Source of the DNA: Mycobacteriales bacterium
GTDB taxonomy: Bacteria; Actinomycetota; Actinomycetes; Mycobacteriales; QHCD01
Assembly (NCBI GenBank): GCA_036497565.1
Contig: DASXJE010000230.1
Coordinates: 1-44,085, forward strand
Reading direction: 5' to 3'
DNA: 44,085 nucleotides
Positions 31,405-41,936 of this stretch are shown here, piece after piece. The notes under the pieces are model-generated. The model searched no databases. It had not been told where the DNA came from and saw nothing but the letters and a program-made list of their open reading frames with translations. The stretch's first letter is position 1; every line of letters starts with the position of its first letter. A program made the position numbers and the translations under genes.

Positions 31405-32835
31405 TCAGCGGAAGCAGTAGGAATCTGAGGACGCGTCGCCGCCCTGCAGCCGCGTCTGGTGCACCCGCAGGCCACGGAAGTCGCCGCCGTGCGGGAAGAA
31501 GCGCTCGTCGACCGTCATGCCGCCGCCATCGAGATCGACGTCGAGCTTGACCAGCCACGGATCGATGCCACCCGGGTAGAACTGGTCGTCCCAGGAGCCG
31601 TAGAGCGAATTGGTGAGGTAGACCCGGCGCCCGTCCCGGCTGATCTCGACCATCTGCGGGCCGCCGGTGAGCGGGGTGTGCAGCGCGGTCGGGTGCGGGC
31701 TGCGGCGCACGATGCCGCCCAGATGCACCGAACCGGCGAGGCGCGGGTGCGCGGGATCGCTTACGTCGTACTGCTGCAGCTCGCCCGTCCCCCAGCACGA
31801 GACGTAGAGCCACTTGTCGTCGACGGACAGGTCGATGTCGGTCACCAGCGGCGGCACGGCGCCGAAGCCCTGCAGCAGGGGCGGCAGGTCGGCGGCGTCG
31901 GCCGGCTCGGCCGGGATGGTGATCACCTTTTCTGCGGCCCACCGGTCGCCGTCGCGGTGCCACCGCCAGATCGATGAGGACAGGTCCTCGACGTTGGTGA
32001 CGACGCCGACGAAGCCCCAGGTTTGGGCGGGGTCGTGGGCGGGCCGGAGTTCGAGCACCATCTGGTTGGCGTCGCCCAGGTCGATCTCCTGCTGGTGACG
32101 GCCGTTCGCGAGGTCCCAGAAGTGCAGGGAGTGGCCGTATTTGCGACCGAGGAGCAGTTCGGCGTTGATGCCCTCCTCGATCATCGACGGCGTACCCCAC
32201 TCGCTCGTCACCATCGTGTTCTCGTTGAGGTGCCACCACATGTCGTAGGCGAAGTACTGCGGTCCGCGGTCGGTCTCCCACGTGCCGATGACGTCGAAGC
32301 TGTCGTGGTCGAGCAGCGCGATGCCACCGGGACCGTCGGCGCCGTTGGCGCCGCCGAGGCAGGAAAGGTAGAGGCCGTTGGGCCCGCAATGCAGGGTGTG
32401 CGGGCGGGAGTAGCCGGCCTTGCCGGCCAGCTCGTCGGCGTCAATCACCTTCACCAGCTGGGGATTGGCCGGATTCGGCTGGGTGTCGAACACGTTCAAC
32501 CGCGACGAACGCAGGCCCGGCACGAGTAGGTAGCGCCGCTGCGGACCCTCGTGCCCGCCGTGCCCGGTGTGACACAGCGCGCTGCTGCACGCGTTCCAGC
32601 CGAAGTGGTGCAGCTCGTCGCCGCGCGTGGGCAGCTCGCTGAAACCGACAACCTCGCCGTACGTCGACGACGCCGGGTCGGTGTCGACGACGGTCAGTGC
32701 GTCGGGCTGCGCTCCGGCGCGGTCGAAGCCGACCACATAGGCCAGTCGTTCGGGCGGCGCGCCGATCGCGTCGGTCGGCGTCCGGTAGAACGTCGGATCG
32801 CTCGGCGCGTCGTGGTCGTCGTGAGTGACGGTCAT
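31405..32835 (-). CDS. Selenium-binding protein (SBP56)/methanethiol oxidase family
   Basis: 476 residues, beta-propeller family. Diagnostic segments: DELHHFGWNACSSALC (73-88, with Cys83 and Cys88), YSRPHTLHCGPNGLYLSCLGG, MWWHLNENTMVTSEWGTP, and GGPQMVEISRDGRRVYLTNSLY. Homologues bind copper or selenium; bacterial and human members oxidise methanethiol to formaldehyde, sulfide and hydrogen peroxide. A histidine-rich stretch HTGHGGHEG (89-97) after the second Cys is unusual and could bind metal. No signal peptide, so cytosolic. ATG at 32835; the longer frame upstream overlaps aroE. Confidence 0.92.
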   Translation of the reverse strand: MTVTHDDHDAPSDPTFYRTPTDAIGAPPERLAYVVGFDRAGAQPDALTVVDTDPASSTYGEVVGFSELPTRGDELHHFGWNACSSALCHTGHGGHEGPQRRYLLVPGLRSSRLNVFDTQPNPANPQLVKVIDADELAGKAGYSRPHTLHCGPNGLYLSCLGGANGADGPGGIALLDHDSFDVIGTWETDRGPQYFAYDMWWHLNENTMVTSEWGTPSMIEEGINAELLLGRKYGHSLHFWDLANGRHQQEIDLGDANQMVLELRPAHDPAQTWGFVGVVTNVEDLSSSIWRWHRDGDRWAAEKVITIPAEPADAADLPPLLQGFGAVPPLVTDIDLSVDDKWLYVSCWGTGELQQYDVSDPAHPRLAGSVHLGGIVRRSPHPTALHTPLTGGPQMVEISRDGRRVYLTNSLYGSWDDQFYPGGIDPWLVKLDVDLDGGGMTVDERFFPHGGDFRGLRVHQTRLQGGDASSDSYCFR

Positions 32836-32896
32836 GGCATCTCCGCGGGTCGATGGAGCGGACGTGGGCCGACCAACCGAGCTTGGCACAGCTTGC

Positions 32897-33712
32897 TCAG
32901 CCCTGGCCAGTGGCCTCCACAAGCGCGGCCCGCACCGCGGCAATCGGCGGCACGTGCCCGGTCATGAGCTCGACCTGCCGCACACCCTGGTGCAGGAGCA
33001 TGGAACGGCCGCTGACCACCGACCGACCGGCGGCCGCGGCCGACTCCGCGAGCACCGTCGGCCACGGGTCGTAGATCACGTCGAGCAGCACGCCACCGGT
33101 GCCCCACCGGGTGGTCCGGCCCACCGGGTCGGCGGCGCCCCGGGGCAACGTGGAGATCACCACCGGAGCATCACCCACGACGGCGTCGTCGAAGCCACGC
33201 ACCACCTGCGGATGGACGCCGAGCCGGGCGGCGGTCTCCAGGAGGGCGGCCGCCCGCGCCGGCTCGCGCACCAGGACGGTCGGTTTCGGCTCACCGAGCT
33301 CGCGCAGCGCTGCGAGTGCCGCCTGGGCGGTGCCCCCGGCGCCGAGCAGCACGGCACCTGCCGCCGAGTGCACACCGGCTTCGGCGAGCGCACCGACGAC
33401 ACCCGCGACGTCGGTGTTATCGGCGTACCACCCGTCCTCGCGGCGGACGAGCGTGTTCGCGGCGCCGACCGCGTCGGCCAAGGTGCTCCGCGTCGTCGCC
33501 TCGGTGAGGGCGACCCGCTTCAGCGGCATGGTCACTGACAGACCGGCGCAGTCGCCGTCGAGTCCCGCGAGTAGTGCCGGAAACCGCGACTCCGCACACT
33601 CGATCGCCTGATACGTCCAGTCGGACAGCCCGAGTGCCGCGTAGGCGGCTCGGTGCAGCACCGGGGAGAGGGAGTGCCCGATCGGGGTGCCGACAACCGC
33701 TGCGTAAGGCAT
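32897..33712 (-). CDS. aroE: Shikimate dehydrogenase
   Basis: 271 residues; NADP-dependent reduction of 3-dehydroshikimate. Substrate-binding VVGTPIGHSLSPVLHRAAY, the VTMPLK loop with catalytic Lys, AANTLV and NTDVAGV, then VLLGAGGTAQAAL for NADP. ATG at 33712 gives the family N-terminus six bases after the mltG stop. Physically apart from aroC-K-B-Q because of the inserted DUF6221/DJ-1/SBP block. Confidence 0.96.
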   Translation of the reverse strand: MPYAAVVGTPIGHSLSPVLHRAAYAALGLSDWTYQAIECAESRFPALLAGLDGDCAGLSVTMPLKRVALTEATTRSTLADAVGAANTLVRREDGWYADNTDVAGVVGALAEAGVHSAAGAVLLGAGGTAQAALAALRELGEPKPTVLVREPARAAALLETAARLGVHPQVVRGFDDAVVGDAPVVISTLPRGAADPVGRTTRWGTGGVLLDVIYDPWPTVLAESAAAAGRSVVSGRSMLLHQGVRQVELMTGHVPPIAAVRAALVEATGQG

Positions 33713-33717
33713 GCCGG

Positions 33718-34809
33718 TCAGTAGACCCCTTCTGCCTGTGACTTCCGCTTCTGCCGCTCGAACGCGCGATCGTCGTCGGTGAAGAAGGAGTGCCCGGCCC
33801 GGTCCGCCTTGACGAAATACAGCCACGGCCCGGGCGTCGGGTGCAACGCCGCGTCGACCGCTGCCATCCCGGGGCTGCAGATCGGTGTGGGAGGCAGGCC
33901 CGGGTGGCGATAGGTGTTGTACGGCGAGTCGACCTGGATCTGCTGGTGGGTGACCCGCGCGTCGTTGCGGCCGAGCGCGTAGTTGACGGTCGAGTCGAGC
34001 TGCAGCGGCTTGCCCGCGGCGAGTCGGTTGTCGATCACCCGGGCGATCTTGCCGAAGTCGGAGGTGATGCCCTCCTCCTCGAGCAGGGACGCCACGATGA
34101 CCACCTGGTACGGCGTGAGGCGCAGGCCCGGCGCCGCGAGCGTGTCCGGGTCGAGGTTGCGGTTCGCCGTCGACACCATCATGTGCAGGACGTCGTGCGG
34201 AGTCGCGGTCCTCGGGACGTCGTAGGTCGTCGGGTAGAGAAAGCCCTCCAGGTGTCCCCGGGCGTAGGACGGCAGCCCGAGCGTGCCGGGTGAGTCGGCC
34301 GCGGCGGTGAGTTTCGCGAGCGGGATCTTGGTGCGTTTCGCCAACAGGGCGAGGGTCTGCTTGACGTTGAGACCTTCCGGCACGGTCACCCGGCCGACGA
34401 GCGACGCGCGGTCGAGGATGAGCGCAAGTGCGGCGGAACCGCTCATGTGCTTGCGGAGCCGGTAGGTGCCCGGCTGGATCGCCCGCGACCGGGCGTCCTT
34501 CTCCGCGGCCGCCCGGAACGCCCGGGAACTCTTGACCACACCGGAACTCACCAACGTCGTGCCGATGTCGCTGGCCGTGTCGCCGTCGTCCACCTGGACA
34601 TAGACCAGGGCGCCGGCCTGGCCGCTGTAGTCCGGCGCCGAGCCGACCCGGTGCAGGATCAGCCGCCCGCCGTAGAACGCGCCCAGGGCCAGGACCACGA
34701 TCACCAGCACGGACAGCAGCGGGCCACGGACCCGGCGCCGGCGCCGGCGGGACCTCCGCCGCGGCGGCTCACCGTCGTCGCCGCTGCCGAGGATGGACAG
34801 GTCGCTCAT
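33718..34809 (-). CDS. mltG: Endolytic murein transglycosylase MltG
   Basis: 363 residues. Basic cytoplasmic N-terminus ([13 protein letters not shown]), one membrane helix (about 29-48), a LysM-like segment ([17 protein letters not shown]), and the YceG domain with the catalytic-type Glu in [10 protein letters not shown]. It cuts nascent glycan strands to end peptidoglycan elongation. The conserved end [18 protein letters not shown] is present. Overlaps ruvX (ATGA). Confidence 0.94.
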   Translation of the reverse strand: MSDLSILGSGDDGEPPRRRSRRRRRRVRGPLLSVLVIVVLALGAFYGGRLILHRVGSAPDYSGQAGALVYVQVDDGDTASDIGTTLVSSGVVKSSRAFRAAAEKDARSRAIQPGTYRLRKHMSGSAALALILDRASLVGRVTVPEGLNVKQTLALLAKRTKIPLAKLTAAADSPGTLGLPSYARGHLEGFLYPTTYDVPRTATPHDVLHMMVSTANRNLDPDTLAAPGLRLTPYQVVIVASLLEEEGITSDFGKIARVIDNRLAAGKPLQLDSTVNYALGRNDARVTHQQIQVDSPYNTYRHPGLPPTPICSPGMAAVDAALHPTPGPWLYFVKADRAGHSFFTDDDRAFERQKRKSQAEGVY

Positions 34810-35267
34810 CGGACCTGCCTCGCCCGGTCCAGCCAGCCCTGCAGGATGAGCACCGCCGCGGCCTGGTCGATGCGCGGCTTCTGCTTACGGGTCGAGACGC
34901 CCTGTCGGGACAGGGTCTGGCTGGCCACCACAGTGGTGAGGCGTTCGTCGGCGAGGCGGACCGGCACCGGCTCGATCTTGGCGCGCAGCTTCTCGGCGTA
35001 GTCCTGCGCCGCGAGAGCGGCCGACCCGGACCGGCCGGCGAGAGTGCGCGGCAGCCCCACGACGACCTCGACCGCGGTCCGCTCGGCGACCAACGCGGCC
35101 AGCTCGTCGAGATCCCGTTCTCCGCCGGTGTCACGGGCCAGGGTGACGAGCGGGGTGGCGAGCACACCGGCGGGGTCGCTGACTGCGACCCCCACCCGCA
35201 CCGTGCCCACATCGACGCCGAGCCGGACGCCCGGACCGGCGTCCTGCTCGTGCCCTTGCCCCGTCAC
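34806..35267 (-). CDS. ruvX: Holliday junction resolvase-like protein YqgF
   Basis: 153 residues, RNase H-like fold. [16 protein letters not shown] carries the first acidic residue; [16 protein letters not shown] and [15 protein letters not shown] carry the rest of the active site. Known YqgF proteins act in 16S rRNA maturation, with resolvase activity in some species. The first usable in-frame start near the family N-terminus is GTG at 35267, giving a 14-residue lead. Between alaS and mltG in the usual order. Confidence 0.93.
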   Translation of the reverse strand: MTGQGHEQDAGPGVRLGVDVGTVRVGVAVSDPAGVLATPLVTLARDTGGERDLDELAALVAERTAVEVVVGLPRTLAGRSGSAALAAQDYAEKLRAKIEPVPVRLADERLTTVVASQTLSRQGVSTRKQKPRIDQAAAVLILQGWLDRARQVR

Positions 35268-35301
35268 CGGTGCGCCGGGCCGTCCGGTCCCGCCCTGACC
35301 A

Positions 35302-37983
35302 TCACGCCGACCCGGTGACCCGTTGCCCGACGAAGTGCTCGGCAAGCCGGAGTGCCTCGTCGACACCGGCGGGGTCGCTGCCGCCGCCCTGCGCCATGTC
35401 CTCGCGGCCGCCGCCCCGCCCACCGACGGCGGGGGCGAACGCCCGCACGATGTCGCCGGCCGAGAGCCGCCACGACCGCGCGGTCTCGTTGGTCGCCGCG
35501 ACGAAGGAGACCTTCCCGTCCGTGGCACCGACGATCACGACGACCCCCGGTCGCCCGGAGTCCAGCCGGTTGCGGACGTCGGTCGCCAGCGCCCGCAACT
35601 CGTTGCCGCTCAGGCCGTCGGGCGCCTGCGCACCAACGAAAGCGACGCCGAAGACATCGCGGGCGCCTTCGGCGAACTCGGCCGCGCCGGCCAGCGCCGA
35701 CGCCGCCCGGAGCCTGGCGAGCTCGCGCTCGGCCGACCGGAGCCGCTCCATCAGCGACTGCACCCGCCCGGGTACCTCGTCGACCGGCGCCTTGAACGTC
35801 TCGGCCAGCTGTGACACCAGCACGTGCTCACGAGCGAGGTACCGGAACGCGTCGAGCCCGACCAGGGCTTCGACCCGGCGTACGCCGGCCCCGATCGAGG
35901 ATTCGCTCAACAGCTTCACCACGCCGAGCTGGCCGGACCGCAGCGCGTGCGTGCCGCCGCACAGCTCGCGGGCGTAGTCGCCGACCTCGACGACCCGGAC
36001 CTCGTCGCCGTACTTCTCGCCGAACAACGCGATCGCGCCGATCCGCCGGGCCTCGGCCTGGTCGGTGAGGAACGCCCGCACCTCCAGGTCGTCGGCGAGG
36101 GTCGCGTTGACCTCGGCCTCGACGTCGGCGAGGACCGACGGCGGCACCGCCTGGGGCGTGGTGAAGTCGAACCTCAGCCGGCCGGGCGCGTTGAGCGAAC
36201 CGGCCTGCGCGGCGGACTCCCCCAGCGCTCCGCGCATCGCCCGGTGCACCAGGTGGGTGGCGGTGTGTGCGCGGGAGACCGCCTTGCGGCGGTCGATGTC
36301 GATCGCGGCGTAGGCCGGCGTACCCGGCCGCACCTCACCGCGGCGGACCCGCGCCCGGTGCACGATGACGCCCGGCAGCGGAGTCTGCACGTCGATGACC
36401 TCGAGCTCGCCGCCGTCGACGACGATGGTGCCCGTGTCGGACTGCTGACCGCCGCCCTCGGCGTAGAACGGCGTCGCATCGAGGACCACCGAGACGTCGT
36501 CGCCCTCGCCGGCGGCCGCCAGCGACGCGCCGTCGGCCCGGAGCAGCGCAGTCACCCGCGACTCCCGCGCGGCCTCGGCGTAACCGGTGAACCGGGTCGG
36601 GCCGCTGTCGTCGAGCACCGCGCGGTAGGCCGACAGGTCGGCCTGACCGGACTTGTGCGCCTGGGCGTCGGCCTTGGCCCGCTCGCGCTGCTCGGTCATC
36701 AGCCGACGGAACTCCGGCTCGTCGACCGAAAGGCCCTGCTCCTCGGCCATCTCCAGGGTGATGTCGATCGGGAAGCCGTAGGTGTCGTGCAGGGTGAAGG
36801 CCTCGTCGCCCGAGAGCTGCGCCCGCCCCGCCGCCTTCGTCTGACGCACCGCCGTGTCGAAGATCGTCGTCCCGGAGCGGAGCGTCGACAGGAAGGCCTC
36901 CTCCTCGCCGTAGGCGTAGGTGGAGATGCGGCCGAAGTCGGATTCGACCTCCGGGTAAGACGACTTCATGCAGTCCCGGGAGACCGGCAGCAGCGCGGGC
37001 ATGACCGGCTCTTCGATCCCGAGCAGGCGGACCGAGCGCACCGCGCGCCGGATGATCCGGCGCAGCACATAGCCGCGCGCCTCGTTGGACGGCGTCACGC
37101 CGTCGGCGATGAGCATCAGCGCGGAGCGGACGTGGTCGGCGATGATCCGCAACCGCACGTCGTCCTCGTGCACGGCGCCGTAGCGCTTGCCGGTGAGCGC
37201 CTCCGTCCGCTCGAGGACGGGGTAGATCTCGTCGATCTCGTAGATGCTGTCGACGCCCTGCAACTGCGCGGCGACGCGTTCCAGGCCCATGCCGGTGTCG
37301 ATGTTCCGTTTGGGCAGGTCGCCGAGGATCTCGAATTTCCCGTGCGCGTCGGAGGGACCGCGCACCTGCTGCATGAACACGAGGTTCCACAACTCGACGA
37401 AGCGGTCCTCGTCGACCTCCGGTCCACCGTCCCGGCCGAACTCCGGGCCGCGGTCGTAGAAGATCTCCGAGTCGGGCCCGCAGGGACCGGCGATGCCCAT
37501 GTCCCAGAAGTTGTGCTCCGCCCCGCGACGCTGGATCCGTTCCCGCGGCAGGCCGGTCACCTCGTGCCACAGCGTCGCGGCCTCGTCGTCGTCCTGGAAC
37601 ACGCTTGCCCACAGGCGGTCGGGATCGAAGCCCAGCCCGCCCTCGCTCTGCGGCGAGGTCAGCAGCGTCCACGCGAAGCGGATCGCGTCTTCCTTGAAGT
37701 AGTCGCCGAAGGAGAAGTTGCCGTTCATCTGGAAGAACGTGCCGTGCCGGCTGGTCTTGCCGACCTCTTCGATGTCGGTGGTGCGGACGCATTTCTGACA
37801 GCTCACCGCCCGCGGGAACGGGGGCGACAGCTGACCCACGTAGTAGGGCACGAACGGCACCATGCCGGCGCTGACGAACAGCAGGTTGGGGTCGTCGACG
37901 ACCAACGACGCGCTCGGCACATGTGTGTGGCCGCGGCGTTCGAAGAAATCGAGGTAACGGCGGCGGATCTCGGCTGTCCTCAT
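35302..37983 (-). CDS. alaS: Alanyl-tRNA synthetase
   Basis: 893 residues, full length. Class II catalytic domain ([20 protein letters not shown] through GMGLERV), tRNA-binding region, the editing domain with zinc-ligand motifs HTATH and CGGTH, and the C-terminal oligomerisation domain with VGGRGGG. Charges tRNA(Ala) and edits Ser/Gly. ATG overlaps the DUF6167 stop (ATGA). No T-box leader is present because it is downstream of other genes. Confidence 0.97.
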   Translation of the reverse strand: MRTAEIRRRYLDFFERRGHTHVPSASLVVDDPNLLFVSAGMVPFVPYYVGQLSPPFPRAVSCQKCVRTTDIEEVGKTSRHGTFFQMNGNFSFGDYFKEDAIRFAWTLLTSPQSEGGLGFDPDRLWASVFQDDDEAATLWHEVTGLPRERIQRRGAEHNFWDMGIAGPCGPDSEIFYDRGPEFGRDGGPEVDEDRFVELWNLVFMQQVRGPSDAHGKFEILGDLPKRNIDTGMGLERVAAQLQGVDSIYEIDEIYPVLERTEALTGKRYGAVHEDDVRLRIIADHVRSALMLIADGVTPSNEARGYVLRRIIRRAVRSVRLLGIEEPVMPALLPVSRDCMKSSYPEVESDFGRISTYAYGEEEAFLSTLRSGTTIFDTAVRQTKAAGRAQLSGDEAFTLHDTYGFPIDITLEMAEEQGLSVDEPEFRRLMTEQRERAKADAQAHKSGQADLSAYRAVLDDSGPTRFTGYAEAARESRVTALLRADGASLAAAGEGDDVSVVLDATPFYAEGGGQQSDTGTIVVDGGELEVIDVQTPLPGVIVHRARVRRGEVRPGTPAYAAIDIDRRKAVSRAHTATHLVHRAMRGALGESAAQAGSLNAPGRLRFDFTTPQAVPPSVLADVEAEVNATLADDLEVRAFLTDQAEARRIGAIALFGEKYGDEVRVVEVGDYARELCGGTHALRSGQLGVVKLLSESSIGAGVRRVEALVGLDAFRYLAREHVLVSQLAETFKAPVDEVPGRVQSLMERLRSAERELARLRAASALAGAAEFAEGARDVFGVAFVGAQAPDGLSGNELRALATDVRNRLDSGRPGVVVIVGATDGKVSFVAATNETARSWRLSAGDIVRAFAPAVGGRGGGREDMAQGGGSDPAGVDEALRLAEHFVGQRVTGSA

Positions 37984-38243
37984 CGTGCCTGGAAATCCTC
38001 CGGCCGCGCGCCGAGGTCGCCGTCGAGCCCGCTGCTCTCCTTCAGCTCGATCTCCCGTGCCGTGCTCGCCGCGCGCGCATCGTCGACGAACTCTCGGACC
38101 GATTCCACCAGACGTCCCGTCGATTCGGACAGCGAACGCGTAATGCCGCTCGGGGTGAACTGCTCCGCCTTACGGCTGAGCTTGCGGACCACCAGTGCCC
38201 CGATCGTGACACCCATCGCGAGCCAGAACAGCCGGCGCATCAC
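37980..38243 (-). CDS. DUF6167-like small membrane-anchored protein
   Basis: 87 residues. A single N-terminal hydrophobic stretch ([16 protein letters not shown]) followed by a basic, then amphipathic helical region. It matches by position and pattern the small DUF6167 protein that lies between a DUF948 gene and alaS in actinomycetes. Function unknown. Overlaps both neighbours by four bases, so expression is coupled. The second ATG (38240) is an alternative start. Confidence 0.8.
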   Translation of the reverse strand: MMRRLFWLAMGVTIGALVVRKLSRKAEQFTPSGITRSLSESTGRLVESVREFVDDARAASTAREIELKESSGLDGDLGARPEDFQAR

Positions 38244-38668
38244 GCCGCGCCCTTCTTCGCCGCCCGGCGGCTACGCCGCTCCGCCCGGCGGGCCCCCTTG
38301 ACGTCCTTCTCCATGGACGCCTTCCGGCGATTCCCGGCGGCCTTGCGGATTCCGTAGGAGAACGCCGCGACCTTCACCACGGGACCGCCGACGGTCGAGG
38401 CGAACAGCGACGTGAGCGCGGCAGTGTTGCTCGTCACCGACTCGGCGTTGGCCGTGATGCCGTCCACCCGTTCGAGCTGGTTGTTCACCCGCTCGACCGT
38501 CGTCTGCGCGTTGGTGAGGATCGGGCCGGCGCCGTCATGTGCCTTCCGGATCGCCAGCGTCGCCTCATCCAGGGTTCGCCCGAGCTTCAGCAAGGGGACG
38601 GCGAGCAGCCCGACCAACAGCACAAAGGCGACGGCCGCGATCAACGCGGCGATCTGTCCACCGGACAC
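38240..38668 (-). CDS. DUF948-domain membrane protein
   Basis: 142 residues. N-terminal membrane helix (AALIAAVAFVLLVGLLAVPLL), then a long helical, coiled-coil-like region (LDEATLAIRKAHDGAGPILTNAQTTVERVNNQLERVD), the DUF948 pattern, and a strongly basic tail. GTG start at 38668. Function unknown; probably membrane-anchored and facing the cytoplasm. First in the DUF948-DUF6167-alaS-ruvX-mltG-aroE run. Confidence 0.85.
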   Translation of the reverse strand: MSGGQIAALIAAVAFVLLVGLLAVPLLKLGRTLDEATLAIRKAHDGAGPILTNAQTTVERVNNQLERVDGITANAESVTSNTAALTSLFASTVGGPVVKVAAFSYGIRKAAGNRRKASMEKDVKGARRAERRSRRAAKKGAA

Positions 38669-38748
38669 GCGACTCTCCCAGGCGAGGCGACATTATCTGC
38701 GCGAGACTACCGCCTGGGCCGTCGGCGGGCCGAAGCCGTTCCGGTCGG

Positions 38749-40122
38749 TCAGGCCGGCCCCTCCTCGGCGTCCTGGCCGTTCTCCTCGCCGCGCACGATG
38801 CGCCGCAGGCCTCGTACCCGCGCCTGCAGAGCGCGTTCCGCGCCGTGGGAGGAGGGGGTGTAGTAGTCCCGGCCGACCAGGGCGTCCGGCGGGTACTGCT
38901 GGGTGACCACCCCGGACGGGTCGTCATGGGCGTAGCCGTATCCGGCACCGTGCTCGAGCCGGCCCGCACCGGCGTAGTGCGCGTCCCGCAGTGCGGGCGG
39001 CACCGTGCCGGCCAGTCCCTGCCGTACGTCGGTCAGTGCCTGGTCCACGGCGGCGATGACGGCGTTGGACTTCGGCGCGAGCGCCAGGTGGACGACCGCG
39101 TGGGCGAGCGTGATCCGGCCCTCCGGCATCCCGATCAGGGCGACGATCTGGGCGGCCGCGGCGGCCGTCTGCAGCGCGGTCGGGTCGGCCATGCCGATGT
39201 CCTCGCTGGCGAGGATGACCAGCCGGCGGGCGATGAATCGCGGATCCTCGCCGGCCACGATCATCCGGGCGAGGTAGTGCAGTGCGGCGTCGACGTCCGA
39301 TCCGCGGATCGACTTGATGAAGGCGCTGATGACGTCGTAGTGCTGGTCGCCGTCCCGGTCGTAGCGCACCGCGGCGGTGTCGACCGCCTTCTCCAGGGTG
39401 GCGAGGTCGACATGATCGGCACCGGCCGCGATCGCCGCACCCGTGCCGGCCTCCAGCGCGGTCAGGGCCCGGCGGGCGTCGCCGGCGGCGAGGCGGACGA
39501 GATGGTCGAAGGCGTCATCGTCGAGGGTGACGGCGCCACCCAGGCCGCGTTCGTCGGCCAGCGCCCGGCGGACGAGTTGGCGGATGTCCTCGTCGGTGAG
39601 CGGCTCCAGGGTCAGCAGGAGCGAGCGGGACAGCAGCGGGCTGACGATGGAGAAGAACGGATTCTCGGTGGTGGCCGCGACCAGCGTCACGACCCGGTCC
39701 TCGACGGCGCCGAGCAGCGAGTCCTGCTGGGTCTTGGAGAAGCGGTGCACCTCGTCGATGAACAGGACCGTCTGCCGGCCGGAGAAGCCGAGTTCGCGGC
39801 GCGCCTCCTCGATCACCGCGCGCACGTCCTTCACCCCGGCGTTGAGGGCGGACAGCGGCACGAACCGGCGTTGGGTGGCGCGCGAGACGACATGGGCGAT
39901 CGTCGTCTTGCCGGTGCCGGGCGGTCCCCAGAGGATCAGCGACATCGGGGCGTCGCCCTCCACCAGCCGGCGGAGCGGCGTACCGGGGCCGAGCAGATGT
40001 TGCTGCCCGACCATCTCCTCGAGGGTGCGCGGACGCATCCGGACGGCCAGCGGAGCGTGCTCCGCCGTCGCCTGTTCGGCGGCGTCGTCGAAAAGGCTGT
40101 CGCCTGCCACGGTGAGCGACAT
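38749..40122 (-). CDS. rarA: Replication-associated recombination protein A (AAA+ ATPase)
   Basis: 457 residues of the RarA/MgsA/WRNIP1 family, acting at stalled forks. [16 protein letters not shown], Walker [10 protein letters not shown] (66-74), Walker [10 protein letters not shown] (120-128), sensor 1 AATTENPFF, then the C-terminal tetramerisation domain ending in [20 protein letters not shown] at 40122 is the family start; a much longer frame upstream covers the divergent aldo/keto reductase and is not real. Confidence 0.95.
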   Translation of the reverse strand: MSLTVAGDSLFDDAAEQATAEHAPLAVRMRPRTLEEMVGQQHLLGPGTPLRRLVEGDAPMSLILWGPPGTGKTTIAHVVSRATQRRFVPLSALNAGVKDVRAVIEEARRELGFSGRQTVLFIDEVHRFSKTQQDSLLGAVEDRVVTLVAATTENPFFSIVSPLLSRSLLLTLEPLTDEDIRQLVRRALADERGLGGAVTLDDDAFDHLVRLAAGDARRALTALEAGTGAAIAAGADHVDLATLEKAVDTAAVRYDRDGDQHYDVISAFIKSIRGSDVDAALHYLARMIVAGEDPRFIARRLVILASEDIGMADPTALQTAAAAAQIVALIGMPEGRITLAHAVVHLALAPKSNAVIAAVDQALTDVRQGLAGTVPPALRDAHYAGAGRLEHGAGYGYAHDDPSGVVTQQYPPDALVGRDYYTPSSHGAERALQARVRGLRRIVRGEENGQDAEEGPA

Positions 40123-40203
40123 TACCCGTCGACTGAGCGAGCCCGGGAATACCGGACGGGCGGGCCGGGTAGTGACCGGAAGACATCTGACTGAAGGAGA
40201 CCC

Positions 40204-41064
40204 ATGCAGATCCGGACAATAGGCGACGTCAAGGTGAGTGCGATCGGGCTCGGCGAGATGCCGATGTCGCTCGAGAGCCGCCCCGACGAGGAGCGGTCCA
40301 TCCGCACCATCCATGCCGCACTCGACGCCGGCATCACCCTGATCGACACCGCGGACGCGTACTGCATCTCGCTCGACGAAGCCGGTCACGGCGAGCGGCT
40401 GGTCGCCAAGGCGCTCGCGTCGTACGGCGGGGACACCTCCCAGGTGCTCGTCGCCACCAAGGGCGGCCACTTCCGGCCCGGCGACGGCTCCTGGCAGGTG
40501 GACAGCTCGCCGGACTACCTGCGCAAGGCCTGCGACGCCAGTCTCACCGCGCTCGGCGTGGACGCGATCGGGCTCTACCAGCACCACCGGCCCGACCCCA
40601 AGGTCGACTACGCCGACGCGATCGGGACGATCAAGGAGCTCTACGACGCCGGCAAGATCCGCCACGCCGGTATCTCCAACGCGACGGTGCCGCAGATCGG
40701 CCTGGCACAGGAGATTCTGGGCTCGGCGCTGGTGAGTGTGCAGAACCAGTTCGCGCCCAACTTCCGCTCCTCGGAGCCGGAGCTCGAGTACTGCGCGGCG
40801 CAGGGTCTCGCGTTCCTGCCGTGGAGCCCGCTCGGCGGCATCGGCAACGCGGGTGGCCTCGGCTCGACACACGCCGCCTTCCAGTCCGTCGCCGACGCGC
40901 ACGGGGTGAGCCCGCAGCAGGTGGCGCTGGCCTGGGAGCTGGCCAAGGCGCCGGTCGTCATCCCGATCCCGGGTGCCTCGCGGCCCGAGACGATCCTCGA
41001 CTCGGCGCAGGCCGCCGAGCTCACGCTGTCCCCGGAGGAGCTGGCGCAGCTCGACGCCGCCTGA
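40204..41064 (+). CDS. Aldo/keto reductase
   Basis: 286 residues, NADPH-dependent TIM barrel. Catalytic tetrad: Asp48 and Tyr53 in IDTADAY, Lys86 in ATKGG, His128 in LYQHHRPD. The C-terminal [13 protein letters not shown] binds NADPH. Physiological substrate unknown. ATG at 40204 with GAAGGAG (40193-40199) upstream. Divergent from rarA; a hairpin terminator follows it. Confidence 0.92.
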   Translation: MQIRTIGDVKVSAIGLGEMPMSLESRPDEERSIRTIHAALDAGITLIDTADAYCISLDEAGHGERLVAKALASYGGDTSQVLVATKGGHFRPGDGSWQVDSSPDYLRKACDASLTALGVDAIGLYQHHRPDPKVDYADAIGTIKELYDAGKIRHAGISNATVPQIGLAQEILGSALVSVQNQFAPNFRSSEPELEYCAAQGLAFLPWSPLGGIGNAGGLGSTHAAFQSVADAHGVSPQQVALAWELAKAPVVIPIPGASRPETILDSAQAAELTLSPEELAQLDAA

Positions 41065-41082
41065 CCCTCCCCGTCTCATCCG

Positions 41083-41114
41083 CTCGGGCGGCGCCGTTCT
41101 CGGCGCCGCCCGAG
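41083..41114. terminator. Strong hairpin between convergent genes
   Basis: Perfect 14-pair stem CTCGGGCGGCGCCG/CGGCGCCGCCCGAG with a TTCT loop, then TCGTTT, between the convergent aldo/keto reductase and GAP-like genes. Probably terminates both. Confidence 0.8.
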
Positions 41115-41139
41115 TCGTTTGTGCTGGTCCTGTCCGTGT

Positions 41140-41790
41140 TCAGAGGGCCACGATGCCCTTGACGGCGAGATAGATCCCGAAGATCAAGCACACCGCCAGG
41201 CTGATGGCGTGGGTGTGATTCCTTGTCTTGGTGACCAGGGGGACCAACACTGCCTGTGCCCGGTCCGGTGCGAACGTGTAGAGGAGCACGGGCACCCACA
41301 CCGTCAGCAGGACGATCAGCATCACGATCACCAGGACCACGACCTTGCCGCCCAGGCCGACCGACCTCGCGGCGGCGACATCCTTCACCGCCGGGATGAA
41401 GAGCGCGAGGCTCGAGAAGTTGGCGACCATCAGGCCGAGGCCGAGGAGTATGCACTTCGCCGGTCCGGCGGCGACCGGGTGGGGTTGTTGATTGTTGGCG
41501 GAAGACGGCTTGAGTGCGATACGTAGCGCCAGAAGCAGCAGGATCGCGCCGAAGGCCAGGTCGACTATTGGTGAGATGCGATGGTGACCGCCGGCGATCG
41601 CGTGCCGGAAGACGATCAGTCCCACGATCGCGATGACGACGAGCGGGAGGGCAGCTCCCACGCCGAAGGCGGCCGCCCGCGTTCTGGGGCGGCCCGGCGA
41701 CGACAGCAGGAGGACGACGCCCACGAACAGGGTTGGGCTGACGGCCGCACCGAGGGCCAGCGGAAGCACCTTGGCCAGCAGCGTGATCAT
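41140..41790 (-). CDS. Six-helix membrane protein, GAP/LysE-like family
   Basis: 216 residues with about six membrane helices. The first helix pair ALGAAVSPTLFVGVVLLLSSPGRPRTRAAAF resembles the GAP (Sap) family, related to LysE-type exporters and, in mycobacteria, lipid transport. A cytoplasmic loop (LKPSSANNQQPHPVAA) divides the halves. ATG at 41790 is the only conventional start near the first helix; no clear Shine-Dalgarno. Its promoter region contains the 42-base inverted repeat shared with the plus-strand operon. Substrate unknown. Confidence 0.7.
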   Translation of the reverse strand: MITLLAKVLPLALGAAVSPTLFVGVVLLLSSPGRPRTRAAAFGVGAALPLVVIAIVGLIVFRHAIAGGHHRISPIVDLAFGAILLLLALRIALKPSSANNQQPHPVAAGPAKCILLGLGLMVANFSSLALFIPAVKDVAAARSVGLGGKVVVLVIVMLIVLLTVWVPVLLYTFAPDRAQAVLVPLVTKTRNHTHAISLAVCLIFGIYLAVKGIVAL

Positions 41791-41855
41791 CTGAGCAGTT
41801 AACAGCGCTATGGCGCCCGAGCCCGTCCGACACAGCCGGTGCCACCCGATCCGCC

Positions 41856-41899
41856 TTGACTTTGTATCGCAAAGCTCGCTAGCTTTGCGATACAAAGTC
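41856..41899. promoter_or_regulatory. Operator-like inverted repeat containing a sigma-A promoter
   Basis: Arms of 19 bases (GACTTTGTATCGCAAAGCT at 41858-41876 and its exact complement at 41881-41899) with a CGCT spacer. Each arm is itself an imperfect dyad, CTTTG-TATCG-CAAAG, centred at 41867 and 41890. TTGACT (41856-41861), 18 bases, TAGCTT (41880-41885) makes a plausible plus-strand promoter lying within it. Likely binding site for the winged-helix regulator at 43143-43457. Confidence 0.7.
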
Positions 41900-41936
41900 G
41901 TGGCCGTGCAGACGGCCTGGCCGGAGGGGGCAAGCG

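Noticed and set aside
40123-41079. Upstream extension of the rarA frame to 776 residues
   Set aside because: It lies antisense to the aldo/keto reductase, is not conserved, and RarA has its normal start at 40122.
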